This document shows, piece by piece, positions 1 through 11,147 of a DNA stretch of 64,000 nucleotides; the first letter of the stretch is position 1; every line of letters begins with the position of its first letter. The notes under the pieces are model-generated. The model saw nothing but the letters and a program-made list of their open reading frames with translations, was not told the DNA's origin and searched no databases. The DNA comes from Piscicola geometra (lineage: Eukaryota; Annelida; Clitellata; Hirudinida; Piscicolidae). Where the stretch lies: positions 1,371,634 through 1,435,633 of the forward strand of contig OX030960.1 of assembly GCA_943735955.1 (NCBI GenBank), read 5' to 3'. Position numbers and translations under genes: made by a program.

Positions 1-96
1 GCTATAAATAGAAATTCGGTAAATAGATTAAACAAGTTTAAATGTTAAGTTTTGGTTTTGAATCTCTTTAAGGCATAAGTATAAGCACGTGTAGCG

Positions 97-153
97 CTCT
101 CGAATTTGAAGAAAGAGCCCTATAGAAATCTATTTGATTGATTGGTTTCTTTA
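97..153 (+). repeat. 3' end of a CR1/L2-like LINE (orphan tail)
   Basis: The stretch reads GCGCTCT, then CCCTATAGAAATCTATTTG, then ATTGATTGG. This is the same 3' end that terminates the longer LINE copies near 47.55 kb (plus) and 29.35 kb (minus), where a GCGCTATAGAAAT motif is followed by (GATT)n. No coding part precedes it, so it is a severely 5'-truncated copy. The rest of 1-595 is AT-rich with no gene that I can see. Confidence 0.6.
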
Positions 154-595
154 TTTAGCTGTTGTGGTACAGTGTTTGGTTATAGATAAACTGCTGAAAG
201 AAGAAAGCAGAAAGGTGCGGAATGCAAATGTGTAAAATGCTGAATTGCTTTAAAGAATGCCAATTTTTTTAAAGACTATATTTTTATTGTTTAAAAAAAT
301 GCTACTATATAAAAAAAGATGATTCTAATCCGAAAAATTACTTTTAAAGATATCTAAAAAAATAAAATTAGAAATTGAAGTTTTTTCTGTAAAAAAAGTA
401 TATAGTGACATTCTGTAAAGTGATTCAGCATTTTACACATGCATTTTGAACTTTTCTTCTTTCTTCTTTATGCAGTTTACCTATAACCGATGTTTAGCGT
501 TCAGCTCTGTGAGTATTGCCTCCCGAGTTCGATTCTTGATGGGTCAAACTTTTTTTAAATGATAAAAAATATTTAATAGAATCTTATATTAATAT

Positions 596-2090
596 AAGAG
601 CTGTTCCACGTATAAAAAGTGTATTCGCCGTTAATCGTTCGATAAAAAAATTTAATCGTGCGTTAATCGCATTTTAACGAACTGTTTTTAGCATATTTGA
701 CATTAGTAAAAAATAGTCTTTTTTAAATTCTTACAAATAAAATTTCTTTTTTTTGGTCTATACTATTCACAGCCTGACAGACGCATGCCATGTTACAATG
801 GTTCTGAGAACCATGGTCTTATGCGCCGAGACGCCACTCCACACGACGTACACATCTCTCAATGCATACGTCGCAAACACCGCATCATATACACTAGGTA
901 TATGATAGTTCACGGTTGCTTGTCAAGGATTCGAACAGGCACCTTTAAGTTGCAAGTCCGACGTCTACCATCTAAGCCATCCCCGCTCCCCCAAAATATA
1001 AATAAAGTAATATAAATTTAATCAGAATTTATTTATAACATTAATCTAAATTTGCAAGAAAATAAATAAATTCATAAAAGATAAAAAATGAAATTTTTGA
1101 GTCAGTTACTCAAGCAAAAATTAATCCATATATGAAAGAATAAAAACGAATCAATAAATGATATAAAATGCAAATTTCACACATCCTTTTTGAGCCAGTT
1201 ACTCAAGTACACAAGTTTTTCAACCTTAGTTGGATATAAAAATACTCTTTCTTTGCTAACTATGTGTCCTGACAAGCTAAATATACGTTCATATGGAAAT
1301 GTACTTGCAGGAGATGAACATTACTTTCTTGCCAGTTCCTCAAGAGCCGGATATGCTTCTTCTTGCTGTTGCCATCAAACAAAAGAACAACTCTTGAAGC
1401 CTACTTCAGATTCTGTTCTACAACGTTAAATTATTGACTTTATCATCATTGAGGTATCTTTATCTTCAGAATCTAAAGCTACATTGTTTCGTAGTTGTTT
1501 TTTTGGTGAAGGCTGTATAGTGTTTGAGGTTTTTTTATCTTCTAATTATTTTTTCAACTATTTCCACGTTGCTTCTCTTTCATCCTTTTGAAGACATTTT
1601 AAGTTTTTAAATCGGGGGTCTAATGTTACGGCAATTCTTAACCCTTGGATATTTTTATTACTCTTTCTTTACTCCAGTTCAGAAAGACATTTATATTTTG
1701 AAACAAATAACATAAGCTGGATCATCTTCTGAAGTGCATATTTTTTGTATAAAGTAACAGATTTGAAAATTATATTCTAGAAGTTCGGCTGAAAATCTAA
1801 AAGATTGGAATTTATTTCGATGAAATTCACTTTTTCCCATTCGTTTTTTGACTTTGAAATTTAAATTTAAATTTAAAGTTTAAATTAAGAGAGTGGTTGT
1901 GTTCATCTGCTGACAATGTAGCCAACACAGCAAAAACAGTTTAATTTGAATAAATTTAAATGGATTAAAATTCTAAATGTCTTAATTTTGTTTAAGTTCG
2001 GTGAAATATTTAACGGCGTTAAACATTTTTACGGGCGTTAATTCATTAATGCGTTAATCGAAAGTTAACTTAGGTTAAAGCAAAACTCTA
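596..2090 (-). mobile_element. ZBED-type hAT element, degenerate, copy 1
   Basis: The 8 bp before and after are identical (ATTAATAT at 588-595 and 2091-2098). The ends read AAGAGCTGTTCC on the left and TAGAGTTTTGC on the right when read inward. On the minus strand there are scattered transposase pieces: an LDPRFK motif near 1590-1630 and the C-terminal dimerisation region near 1270-1420 (W-x3-EEAYPALEELARK, then PYERIFSLSGHIVSKERV). In-frame stops interrupt it. Homologous pieces lie at about 23.47-24.25 kb and 54.9-55.53 kb. It is a dead element interrupted by a SINE. Confidence 0.75.
755..992 (-). mobile_element. tRNA-derived SINE (family SINE-1), near full length
   Basis: Read on the minus strand, the head has a pol III A box (TGGCTTAGATGG, complement of 968-979) and a B box (GTTCGAATCC, complement of 927-936). 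The body (CGCATCATATAC, then ACGTCGTGTGGAG, then AACCATGG inverted repeats) recurs at 3541-3697 and in the split copy at 42649-42803 plus 51685-51777. It sits inside the hAT element at 596-2090 and so is younger than it. Confidence 0.8.
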
Positions 2091-2154
2091 ATTAATATAG
2101 TAATACTTTTTTTGTATAAATTTTTAGAAAAATGAATTATTATAAATATTTTAA

Positions 2155-2365
2155 AACATTTTTTTAAACAATTATTATGATGGATGCGTTTGGTTCACCG
2201 ATGGGTTATGGGTTAAGAATTAGAGTAACGGATTGGAGTTAGAGCTAAACGTTAAATTATGGTTAAGGGTTGGAGTTAAAGGGTTAAAGTAAATGGTTAA
2301 GAAAAGGAGAGAGAGTTAGGGGTAAGGGTTAAGGATTAAGGTTAAAGTTTTAATTTCAAAAAATT
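2155..2365 (+). repeat. Degenerate TTAGGG-like repeat tract
   Basis: Repeated variants of GGGTTA, GGTTAAG and GGAGTTA run for about 150-200 bases (e.g. ATGGGTTATGGGTTAAG). It resembles a decayed interstitial telomeric or subtelomeric repeat. The opposite-strand version (CCCTAA) appears at 47.19 kb and 48.25-48.6 kb. No coding is visible. Confidence 0.45.
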
Positions 2366-2652
2366 GAAAAATGATTTATACAATTTTTTAGGAATTAGAG
2401 CTAATGTTAAGGCTTCTGTTGAAATGTAAAAATTTGAAAAGTAAATACTAAATTTTTAAAAATAAATGATAAATTTTGATAAGAAATTATAATGATGTAT
2501 CAAAAAGAGTAATTGTTTCGTCAGAAAATTTTCACGGAAAATAACAAAAATCACAGTGAAATTTGCACTGAAGAAAAATTAGCTTATATGTTATTTTCTG
2601 TTAAATATTTACAAAAAATATCATGCTTATTCAACGCTATTTTTATATTAAC

Positions 2653-2654
<2 letters not shown>

Positions 2655-2690
<36 letters not shown>

Positions 2691-2725
2691 CTAATGATTT
2701 GTATAGCGCCCTTTACTAAGTGAAC
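2655..2725 (-). repeat. (CAAT)n tail of a LINE or SINE remnant
   Basis: Seven to eight CAAT units are followed by a TATAGCGCC motif. Read on the minus strand this is GGCGCTATA followed by (ATTG)n, the 3'-end signature shared by the LINE tails elsewhere in the window. From here to 3440 I see no gene, only AT-rich sequence. Confidence 0.5.
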
Positions 2726-3440
2726 AAAGGCGCTATTAATATTTGTATCACCAAACATTGAAACAAAATTTGATACTCAATAAAAATATTTTTCTATTGC
2801 CATTATGAGCGATTTGAAGAAAAGCAATAGCGATTTCAGTACCTTTTATTAATTTTCATCTATATAAATTCAATTACAACTAACCATCAATCCATCAATT
2901 TTATAAAATCTTGTTTTCCATTCATTTCTGAGTCAAATAGTTTTAAAAATTACAAATAGATTTAAATTTGCCAAAGTTATAAACAAATATACAATGAGAA
3001 ATTTTTTGCACCTTACAGTGAATATTTAGATAACATAAAATACCCTCTCTGTCTGTCCTCCTGCCCTCTCCCCACAAGCCTCAGCATTTCAGTTAGGCAA
3101 TTATGTGATATGAAACTTGTAGTTTGATTTAACAAAAACTTTAGTTAATGTTTGAAGCCTTTTGAAATTCATTAACTTTGGTTCATCTAAAAAATTAAAA
3201 AGGTCGATATCGAAGTGGATTTCAGAACCCCCCTATGAATATTGCCCATGCAAAATAAGTAGCACAATATGAATGATTTTTTTTATAAAAATGTAAATCT
3301 GTCTGCTTGCAAAAGGTGAACCGATATTTTCTGAAAAGCATTCTGAATGTCTGCTTGCGAAAATTGAAAAATCATAAATTTAGTTTTTATAAATATATTT
3401 TATTAATTTAAATCCATAAATATAAAAAGAGTAGGTGGAT

Positions 3441-3869
3441 GAGTATTTGAGTAAGCAAAGAATAGTTTTGCTTTAGGCAGCTATCACTATAACTACGCCT
3501 ACCCAAATATATTACTGAATAAAATTCTGTTTCATGCTGTGGTTTTTTGTCTATATCGTTCACAGCCTGACAGACGCATGCCATGTTACAATGGTTCTGA
3601 GAACCATGGTCTTATACGCCAAAGACGCCACTCCACACGACGTACACAACTCTCAATGCATACGTCGCAAACACCGCATCATATACACTAGGGACCCCCC
3701 CCCACTTTTTTCCTTTTTTTGTCATTAAAAATTCCTATTTTGGTATGAGCATAATCGTCAACCATGGCATAAAAGTGGATGTTTATACAGTAATACATTG
3801 TGAGTTTGTGGAGTTATAGTTATAACTGTCTATAAAAAATATTCTTTGCTTACTTAAATACTCCTTCGG
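3441..3869. mobile_element. Short inverted-repeat element interrupted by a SINE
   Basis: The left end (GAGTATTTGAGTAAGCAAAG, then TATCACTATAACTACGCC) is matched in reverse complement by the right end near 3806-3868 (CTTTGCTTACTTAAATACTC preceded by GTTATAGTTATAACTG). The inverted arms are roughly 55 bp with mismatches. A related right end lies at 57560-57640. This is a MITE-like element whose superfamily I cannot assign. Confidence 0.6.
3541..3697 (-). mobile_element. SINE-1, 5'-truncated copy
   Basis: Same body as the SINE at 755-992 (GTTCACAGCCTGACAGACGC, AACCATGGTCTTA, CACACGACGTACACA). It stops at CACTAGGG before the tRNA-like head, where a poly-C run follows. It lies inside the inverted-repeat element at 3441-3869. 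Confidence 0.8.
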
Positions 3870-4234
3870 CTTCCATGCTTTTACAGAATTATGTGTAGAA
3901 TCTCTATAGCCAATTTAAAATTAGTAGTTTGCAAATGAACAAACTTTTTCTTAAAGCTTTAGGGCCTTTCTCAAACTCAAAATATAAAGTTTAGTTTAGG
4001 GAGTTAGAACAACGCAGATCTTTATCAATAAATAAAAAATATTATAATATTCAATTAATATAATACTTTAATTAATAAATAAAATAATTAAATAAAATAA
4101 TTAAATAAAATATTTTAGTTAATTAATTAGTAAAATCAATAAAACGAATAATTTCTTTTATTATATTTATTAATTTTATTTATAGCTAACCTAAATAGCT
4201 TTGATTGGATGAAGTTCTATTTGTAAAACAATAA

Positions 4235-4271
4235 ATCCTATCAACCCGTCTTTGAGTAGGGTTGATAGGAT
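4235..4271. other. Perfect 13-bp inverted repeat (hairpin)
   Basis: ATCCTATCAACCC is followed, after an 11-base spacer, by its exact reverse complement. Just downstream (4293-4400) the phrase GGATAAATTAAACAA recurs three times, in a locally more GC-rich patch (CGCGCGTCGAGAC). Function unknown; it could be the end of a degenerate DNA transposon. Confidence 0.6.
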
Positions 4272-4865
4272 GCCTATCCGAAGATGTAGTGAAGAATTAA
4301 ACAACGCGCGTCGAGACACACCCGGATAAATTAAACAACGCTTAAAACGCATCGGATGTACGGATTGAGCGCATCGGATAAATTAAACAATGTGCCCAAA
4401 CTATACAACTGTTGACAAAATATTATATACAAAATTTTCGATTTATTTAATAAAATGTCTTTTACTTTTTACTATCAACTTTTGAACTCAATAAAACTAT
4501 TAAAAAAAATAGAAAGAAACAATTTATTCTAAGGCCATCACCTGATCGAATTAGACATTCCATGGATTCCTAAAAATTTTACACATTGCCTTTAACATAT
4601 ACAGGTGATGTATGTATATGTGTTATTTATGTTACAGGCAATGTGTAGATTAGAAAAGCCACGGAATACCTAAAATGTTCAGACAATCTATGGAATGCCT
4701 GATTCAATCAGTCATTCTATGAAACATTTTATGACTTATCAAATAAAATGCCATTCATCTTCAACTTTTTGCAATAAACTATTGAACTAAATAAAAATAT
4801 GCTCAAAATTACAAGAAAAGATTTTTTCTAAGGATTGCCTAATTCAGCACATTGCCTGTTACATG

Positions 4866-6046
4866 TAGGGGAGACTGGGGCAAGATGACGAGCCGAATGT
4901 CTTATATTTTCAGTTTTTCACTAGTTAAAAGCATGAAAAGAACACTACTGGCTTTCCTACTTTCCTTTCGTTAAATAATAGTATGCAAACGCTGAAATCA
5001 ATATTTTTGTTTTAGTTGTGAAACATTAATTGGGTCATTCCAAAGGATTTCGACCAACGGAGTGAACCCCCCACCTTCAGAAAATTATGACACTTTTATA
5101 TTATGTTAAGATACGTTGTCTATCAAGAGGAAAAATATATAAAATGCAATTTTTCTAAAGGTCGCCGAGCTATTGACCTTCAAAGTTGGCCGAAGTCAAA
5201 ACAACTTCTCTATTCAATTTGAAATATCTCAGCTTATATTTATGAGAACAAATAATGTAGTAAACCAAAATAAAGACATTTGATAGTTATATTTAAACGT
5301 AGTTTAATTGTTTGAATATAAATATAATATAATATTTTCTTTGGCAGTCAAAGGTTTGACCATGAAATCTTCGAGGTTGTCCCATATATTTCGTCAATTT
5401 TTTGCTCTTAACATTTTTCAAACATTTTATTAAAAAAATAAAAAAAGTCTTATTAAAAAAATATTTTTTTCTCAATTTTTTTCTTTAGCACCTAACAAAC
5501 AATATTTTGTCAAAACAGCGTTTCAGGAGTCCTTATGCATAATTTAGTTTTTTTCAGACAAAAATTGATAAATTTAGTAAATCTCAATTTTTAAATTTTT
5601 TTAAAAATTAATATAATTATGAAACAGAAGCTTTGGTGCTGCTTAATTATTAGGTAATTATTATAAATGAAAAATTACCGCAAAGAATTAATGCTGTAAA
5701 TTATAGATAATTATGGATGTCTAGATTTCATCCTATTACAATGTATTTAATTTAATTTGCTATTTTCAAAATGTAAGAAGATTGTTATTATTTGTCTAAC
5801 CATATGAAATATTCTGAAGATTGAAATTTTATACTTTTTTCAGTGTTGTCAGGATGAAAATTCAGTAGGGTTGTAGAAAAAAAATTATTCCTTAGTTATA
5901 TTTATTTTTACAAGTAAATATTAACATATTTATTACAAAAATTGAATTCTCTAACAGTTCATGAAAAAATAGTTTGTTATCCCCAAATATAAAATAACAA
6001 AACGACATAAATCGTTAATTAGGTCACCTTTCCCCGGTTCCCCCTA
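4866..6046. mobile_element. MITE-like element with GGGGCAAGATGAC ends, copy 1
   Basis: The left end TAGGGGAGACTGGGGCAAG is mirrored by the right end, whose reverse complement is TAGGGGGAACCGGGGAAAGG. A second copy with the same interior (TTTTTCACTAGTTAAAAGCATG, AGTAGGGTTGTAGAAAAA, AACGACATAAATCGTTAA) occupies 13432-15888. No transposase is recognisable. The target duplication is not clear, so the superfamily is left open. Confidence 0.7.
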
Positions 6047-6049
6047 TAT

Positions 6050-7899
6050 TAGCAACCGCCACGAACGATATGCAAATGAGCTAAAAGTGGCGAATTTCGT
6101 TAATATGTGCAATCAGCACAATAAATTGCTTTTATTAAAGGTTCTAGCTTTTAAATAAAATTCAAATTGTAATTAAATGAAAGTTTAACCATTTTTTCAT
6201 TTAAAAAATTAAATAAAAAGTAAAATTATATTAACTAAGCTTAAAAAACTAATATTTAAAACTGAATATCATATCAAGTCAACTTTACTCTGTGTCATCT
6301 GGACTTTTTGAATCGACACCTACTTGTTCATTTTTCAAATCCGCAAATCAAAATATAATGTATATAAATGTATTAAAATCGTATTTGAATTTCCTACTTC
6401 AAACCGAAAGCTATAAAATTTTTTCTTAATAATTAAACGAGAAAATAAACTTTCAATTGTTCACTTTGAATTTAAACTACTTTTAAAAATATAATTAAAA
6501 TCTAATAAGTACATTCTGAAAGTACATTTCCTAATCTTTTAAATGATATCACCTTCATTGATTTTAAAAATACAAATCATTCGTATAGCATTTTATTAAA
6601 TGTAAAGCGCATCACAATTAAGTTTTTGCTTTTATATCGTCTGTTGAATAGTTATCGCCGTTTAAACGCTAAATTTCTATATTATTTAAAAATTCATAGT
6701 TATTCTTGGTTGGATTATTTTTTAAAGTTTGATTCATTTACATTCATTTTATTGGTTCTTATGATATTCATAGCTTAGAGTCCATAATAATAAATTAAGC
6801 CATTTGACTCAAATGGCTTAATTTATTATTATGATTTGAGCGTAACAACTTTACAAATTATACTTTTTTTAAACTTTAAAATACAGTTGTCTTCAAATGG
6901 AATTTCCTGGCCCAATCTGTCAGAAGCTTGGCCTCACATGTATTGATATAAAAAATAAAAGTTTGAAAAAAGTTGTTTTTATAAGCAATGCCTAGTTCTA
7001 GAATTAAAAAACTTTTTTAAAAAGGAACATATATATTGTTATAGTTTAGCTGAAGTTTTGGGATGCCTTAATGACAACTTCATCAATACAAACCCATTGG
7101 TTTTATACTCAAAGGTGTGTAGTGTTGCTAAAAAGAAAATAAATCTAACAAAAAAGAAAAAACTAGGATCATTCATGAATTTAGAATTTCTTCCTCCATC
7201 TTTAAACATAAATGTGCCAAAAGTGTCTTTGAACACATTTTTAGTTGGAAATTGTTTAAAAACAATACCATTAACTGTTCAATTTAAAAAGACATTCTAG
7301 AAAGAATAAAAAACTCTAAATTTCAAAAAGACAATAATTGAAGAACTCTCGCTTTTTATTGTTAATAAAAATTTAGTTTTATTTAAATAATTATCATTCA
7401 TTAAATATTGTTCATTCTCACTTTTTATTGTTAATAAATTTTTTATATATAAATAAGTGGAATTTCGTTTTCTATTCCAACATAAAGTTTATGTGCTTTT
7501 TATTTTAATGATTTTTACAGATTTATTTATTTTGGTAGAAAATAAACGGTTTAAAATCTTTTATTTTATTATGAATTATTTTTTTTTAAATACTACTTCT
7601 TTTTTTTTAAATACATGATCTTGCCAAGTTTCAACATTAAATGACACTCATCAAAAAAGTTATAATGAAATAACGTCGCGACGTCGTCCCGTCAAACTCT
7701 TTTCGTCAAATTTTTGGCGAACATTGAAAATAATTCGCCAAACCGCTCAATTTTCGGGAGTTTAAAAATTGAATAACTTTTGAACCATTTGAGATATTTG
7801 GAAAATGTAAACTGATTTGAAATCTGCACTTCAAAATCTATCGTAGGAATATTTTATTTTTTAAACTATTAAATTTTGAAAATTTCGTGGCGGTTGCTA
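6050..7899. mobile_element. hAT-like element with TAGCAACCGCCACG ends, copy 1
   Basis: Ends are TAGCAACCGCCACGAA on the left and its inverted partner TTCGTGGCGGTTGCTA on the right, flanked by a perfect 8-bp duplication CCCTATAT at 6042-6049 and 7900-7907. It landed in the last bases of the MITE at 4866-6046. I see no transposase reading frame; small ORFs inside are AT-rich and unconvincing. A 25-bp-arm palindrome sits in its middle (6783-6833). A second, heavily invaded copy is 42804-51684. Confidence 0.85.
6783..6833. other. 51-bp near-perfect palindrome
   Basis: Two 25-base arms, starting CATAATAATAAATTAAGCC on the left, are exact reverse complements separated by a single C at 6808. It lies inside the hAT element at 6050-7899, so it may be an internal structural feature of that element. 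Confidence 0.85.
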
Positions 7900-7935
7900 C
7901 CCTATATAGCGTAAGACTTTTTTGAAAATGAATAT

Positions 7936-8491
7936 TTAATTAGTTTCGATAAACTTCGTAGACTGACGAGTGCAGGGGTTGTTGTGGAGGTTTAGGTCTT
8001 CAATGATTATACTACACTGCCCATGTGCGTCTGTTTGCTGTTCGACGTTGAACAGATTCTTTAGATTGCTCTCATGATGATGATCTACGAGGGCATGATG
8101 ATGATGAGAATTAACACTTAAAGCCCTGAGCTGTGGGGAATTATTGTTGAGCCAACCTTGGATGTCTGCAATAACAACTCTCTTTTCTTTGTCGTTGTTG
8201 TTGTCAGTATTATAATTGGGGTTGTACGGGATTGAATTAGGGTCAGGGGTCACTGAACACTGACAATTAGAATATAGGTCAGTGTCGACCAATGACATTT
8301 GAGCTTGCAAGCACGCAGACCAATTGAAGCTTGATGAGCCTTCTCTCTTTTTTCTATTAATAACCTCGTGGTTTTTACTTTGAGTAGAGACACTAGTGAT
8401 ATTGTTGGCGTTGTTGTTGCCAAGACACTGTAGTTGTTGTTGTCGCTTGTTGGAGTGCAAACAGTGTGTTTTCAACTCTAGTCTTTTGGCT
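7936..8491 (-). CDS. GFR-alpha/GAS1-like receptor, exon 7 (last coding exon)
   Basis: Last proposed exon of the minus-strand receptor gene. The acceptor is TTCGCAG before 8491; the previous exon leaves AT, giving an in-frame Ile. It supplies Cys3 and Cys4 of module 4 (C-IAKRLELKTH-C), Cys5, then after an Asn/Ser/Lys-rich spacer (with a KKR basic cluster) SACLQAQMSLVDTDLYSNCQC, which is the C6...C-x-C signature. An Asn/His-rich stretch (NNNDKEKR, HHHH, DHHHE) precedes Cys9 and Cys10, 13 residues apart. It ends FIETN-stop at 7936. No GPI signal or transmembrane helix follows, unlike vertebrate GFR-alphas, so the product may be secreted or a further 3' splice form may exist. Family assignment is by cysteine pattern; ligand unknown. 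Confidence 0.78.
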
Positions 8492-8593
8492 CTGCGAATG
8501 AATTACCATCAGTCCTTTGCAGAAATAAATTGATCGATCAGTGTTTAAATTAATAAAAGAGTTAACGGAAAGTCAATAAATCAGTTAAATTAC

Positions 8594-9021
8594 ATGCAAT
8601 TCGGGTCTCTGACACACGCCTTGGCGACTTCGACACAGGAAACGAGCGGAACGCTGACTCGTAAGCACGAGGGCGCTGACAGAGTGGTTTTTATGAGAAA
8701 ACAAGGGTCAAAAAGGGTCGTCATGGGGAGAAGATTGGATGGTGTAGCAGGGGCAATAAGTGAGTAATTGTTTAACAGAATTTTCTTATGAGCGTCGTCG
8801 TCGTCATTGTTGTTGTTGTTAGTGTTGTACGAGACAATCGTGTTATTTTTGGAGCAAGAACAAACAAAGAGTTGTTTAATTAGGTGGGAAAGTGTTGAGA
8901 AACGGCTGAACAGAGGATATTGCAGTTCCTCATCACCTAATTTGTCATTTTTATTGAAAAGTGTCTTTATTGGATTGAGACTGGTAGCTTTCGGATGGAA
9001 ATTTTGAAGTTCCACGAAGTT
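8594..9021 (-). CDS. GFR-alpha/GAS1-like receptor, exon 6
   Basis: 428 nt, entered at phase 0 after acceptor AATATTTTCAG and left at phase 2 through donor GCAT/GTAATT. It completes module 3 with LIKQLFVCSCSKNN (the C7-x-C8 motif), then an Asn/Asp tract (NTNNNNNDDDD), then Cys9-x11-Cys10 (C-FLIKTTLSAPS-C). It opens module 4 with C-VEVAKA-C-VRDPN-C, the last Cys falling just before the intron. Joining to exon 7 gives the exact C-x6-C-x5-C-x10-C spacing, strong support for both exons. The intron to exon 7 is about 100 bases; the one upstream carries a 1.3 kb minisatellite. Confidence 0.8.
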
Positions 9022-9157
9022 CTGAAAATATTATAAAAGTAGCAACAGTTCATTTAATTAAAGTATTCTTACAAATGATCCCAAGAGATCATTTTGGCCA
9101 GATCCGCCAAAGCGGTGAAGACGGTGATTGGGCCGCGCTAACTGCCACTCATCCAGA

Positions 9158-10447
9158 TATATAAAGGACACATCTATTAACTGTGTATATACAAGATACA
9201 TCTATACAGGATCCATCTATAAAAAGTAACTATAAAGGATACATCTATGAAAAGTAGATGTACAGGATCCATCTATGAAAAGTAGATATACAGGATCCAT
9301 CTATGAAAAGTAGATATACAGGATCCATCTATGAAAAGTAGATATACAGAATCCATCTATGAAAAGTAGATGTACAGGATACATCTATGAAAAGTAGATG
9401 TACAGGATACATCTGTGAAAGTATATATACAGGATCCATCTATGAAAAGTAGATATACAGGATCCATCTATGAAAAGTAGATGTTCAGAATCCATCTATG
9501 AAAAGTAGATGTACAGGATCCATCTATGAAAAATAGATATACAGGATACATCTATGAAAAGTAGATGTACAGGATACATCTGTGAAAGTAGATATACAGG
9601 ATCCATCTATGAAAAATAGATGTACAGGATCCATCTATGAATAGTAGATGTACAGGATCCATCTATGAAAAGTAGATGTACAGGATCCATCTATGAAAAG
9701 TAGATGTACAGGATACATCTGTGAAAGTAGATATACAGGATCCATCTGTGAAAAGTAGATGTACAGGATCCATCTATGAAAAGTAGATGTACAGGATCCA
9801 TCTATGAAAAGAAGATGTACAGGATCCATCTATGAAAAATAGATGTACAGGATACATCTGTGAAAGTAGATATACAAGATCCATCTATGAAAAGTAGATG
9901 TACAGGATACATCTATGAAAGTAGATGTACAGGATACATCTATGAAAAGTAGATGTACAGAATACATCTATGAAAGTAGATGTACAGGATCCATCTATGA
10001 AAAGTAGATGTACAGTATACATCTATGAAAGTAGATGTACAGGATCCATCTATGAAAAGAAGATGTACAGGATACATCTATGAAAAGTAGATGTACAGGA
10101 TACATTTATGAAAGTAGATGTGCAGGATCCATCTATGAAAAGAAGATGTACAGGATCCATCTATGAAAAGTAGATGTACAGGACACATCTATGAAAGTAG
10201 ATGTACAGGATACATCTATGAAAAGTAGATGTACAGGATACATCTATGAAAAGTAGATGTACAGGATACTTCTATGAAAAGTAGATGTACAGGATACATC
10301 TATGAAAGTAGATGTACAGGATCCATCTATGAAAAGTAGATGTACAGGATACATCTATGAAAAGTAGATGTACAGGATACATCTGTGAAAGTAGATATAC
10401 AGGATCCATCAGTGAAAAGTAGATGTACAGGATCCATCTATGAAAAG
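9158..10447. repeat. 28-bp minisatellite with hairpin unit
   Basis: About 45 copies of a roughly 28-bp unit close to GTAGATGTACAGGATCCATC plus TATGAAAA. Each unit contains TAGATG and CATCTA as inverted arms around TACAGGATC, so every repeat can fold. Variant units alternate ATC/TAC (GGATCC versus GGATAC), and some units are a base shorter. It lies in the intron between receptor exons 5 and 6. The short minus-strand reading frame at 9635-9829 is only translated repeat. Confidence 0.95.
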
Positions 10448-10882
10448 TAGGTCGACATACTAATGAAATAAAGTTGTTCTAATATATATAGTTGTGAAAT
10501 ATATACCTATATAAAGATTAAGTTACAAATGATTTCCTGGTTGATTAATTTATGGATGTGATAAAGATAGTTCAAAAGATAGTGTGTTATAAAGACTAAT
10601 TTTTCGAAAGATGTGTGTGTTTGTATAATAATAAGAATAACAGATGGGTGTCATAAAAACACATACGGAATATACATAAAGAATATCCCAAAATAACATA
10701 TAGTTGTGCCTATGTCTTCCAGCATTAGACAGCATTGGCCAGCATTGTAAATGTGGGCGGAGCTAGTTAAAAATCTGCACCGCTTTGGCGGATTTGACCT
10801 GAATATTCTTAAACAAAAGAGAACACATAAAAACAGTCTTTCTCCATTTATATCATCCTCCTTATTGCTTACAACAATTTAC

Positions 10883-11147
10883 CGGATAATTTTCATCTTC
10901 ATCCTCTTTTTCATCTTCATCCTCTATTTCATCTTCATCCTCTTTTTCAACTTCATCTTCTTTTTCATCTTCATCCTCTATTTCATCTTCATCCTCTTTT
11001 TCATCTTCATCATAACTTCCAGCATCATCCCCATCTTCTGCATCATCTTCTATTTCATCTTCTTCATAATCCTCTTTTTCTTCCCTCACTTTCTCTTCTT
11101 CGAAAGCCGTTTTATACAAGGACTTAATGGCTTTCCTGCAAGGTTCT
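10883..11147 (-). CDS. GFR-alpha/GAS1-like receptor, exon 5 (acidic insert)
   Basis: Acceptor ACACACAG at 11148 onward, donor CCG/GTAAAT; 265 nt, entered with one base (AG+A = Arg) and left at phase 0. The first residues, REPCRKAIKSLYKTA, give Cys6 and the following helix of module 3. Then comes a long acidic low-complexity stretch (EEDEIEDDAEDGDD, then EDEDEKEDEDEIED repeats) ending ENYP, which leads to NFVELQ of exon 6. The acidic stretch is a degenerate 15/18-nt repeat, so its length may vary between individuals. A donor six codons further (T/GTAAGC) would break the frame with exon 6. Such a charged insertion is not part of the standard family fold. Confidence 0.72.

Noticed and set aside
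1190..1429. 79-residue plus frame (and the 23785-23979 minus frame) as a conserved Cys-rich peptide
   Set aside because: Both are antisense of the hAT dimerisation domain; similarity reflects the coding strand.
9158..10447. CRISPR array
   Set aside because: Head-to-tail 28-bp repeats with no unique spacers in a eukaryotic intron: a minisatellite.
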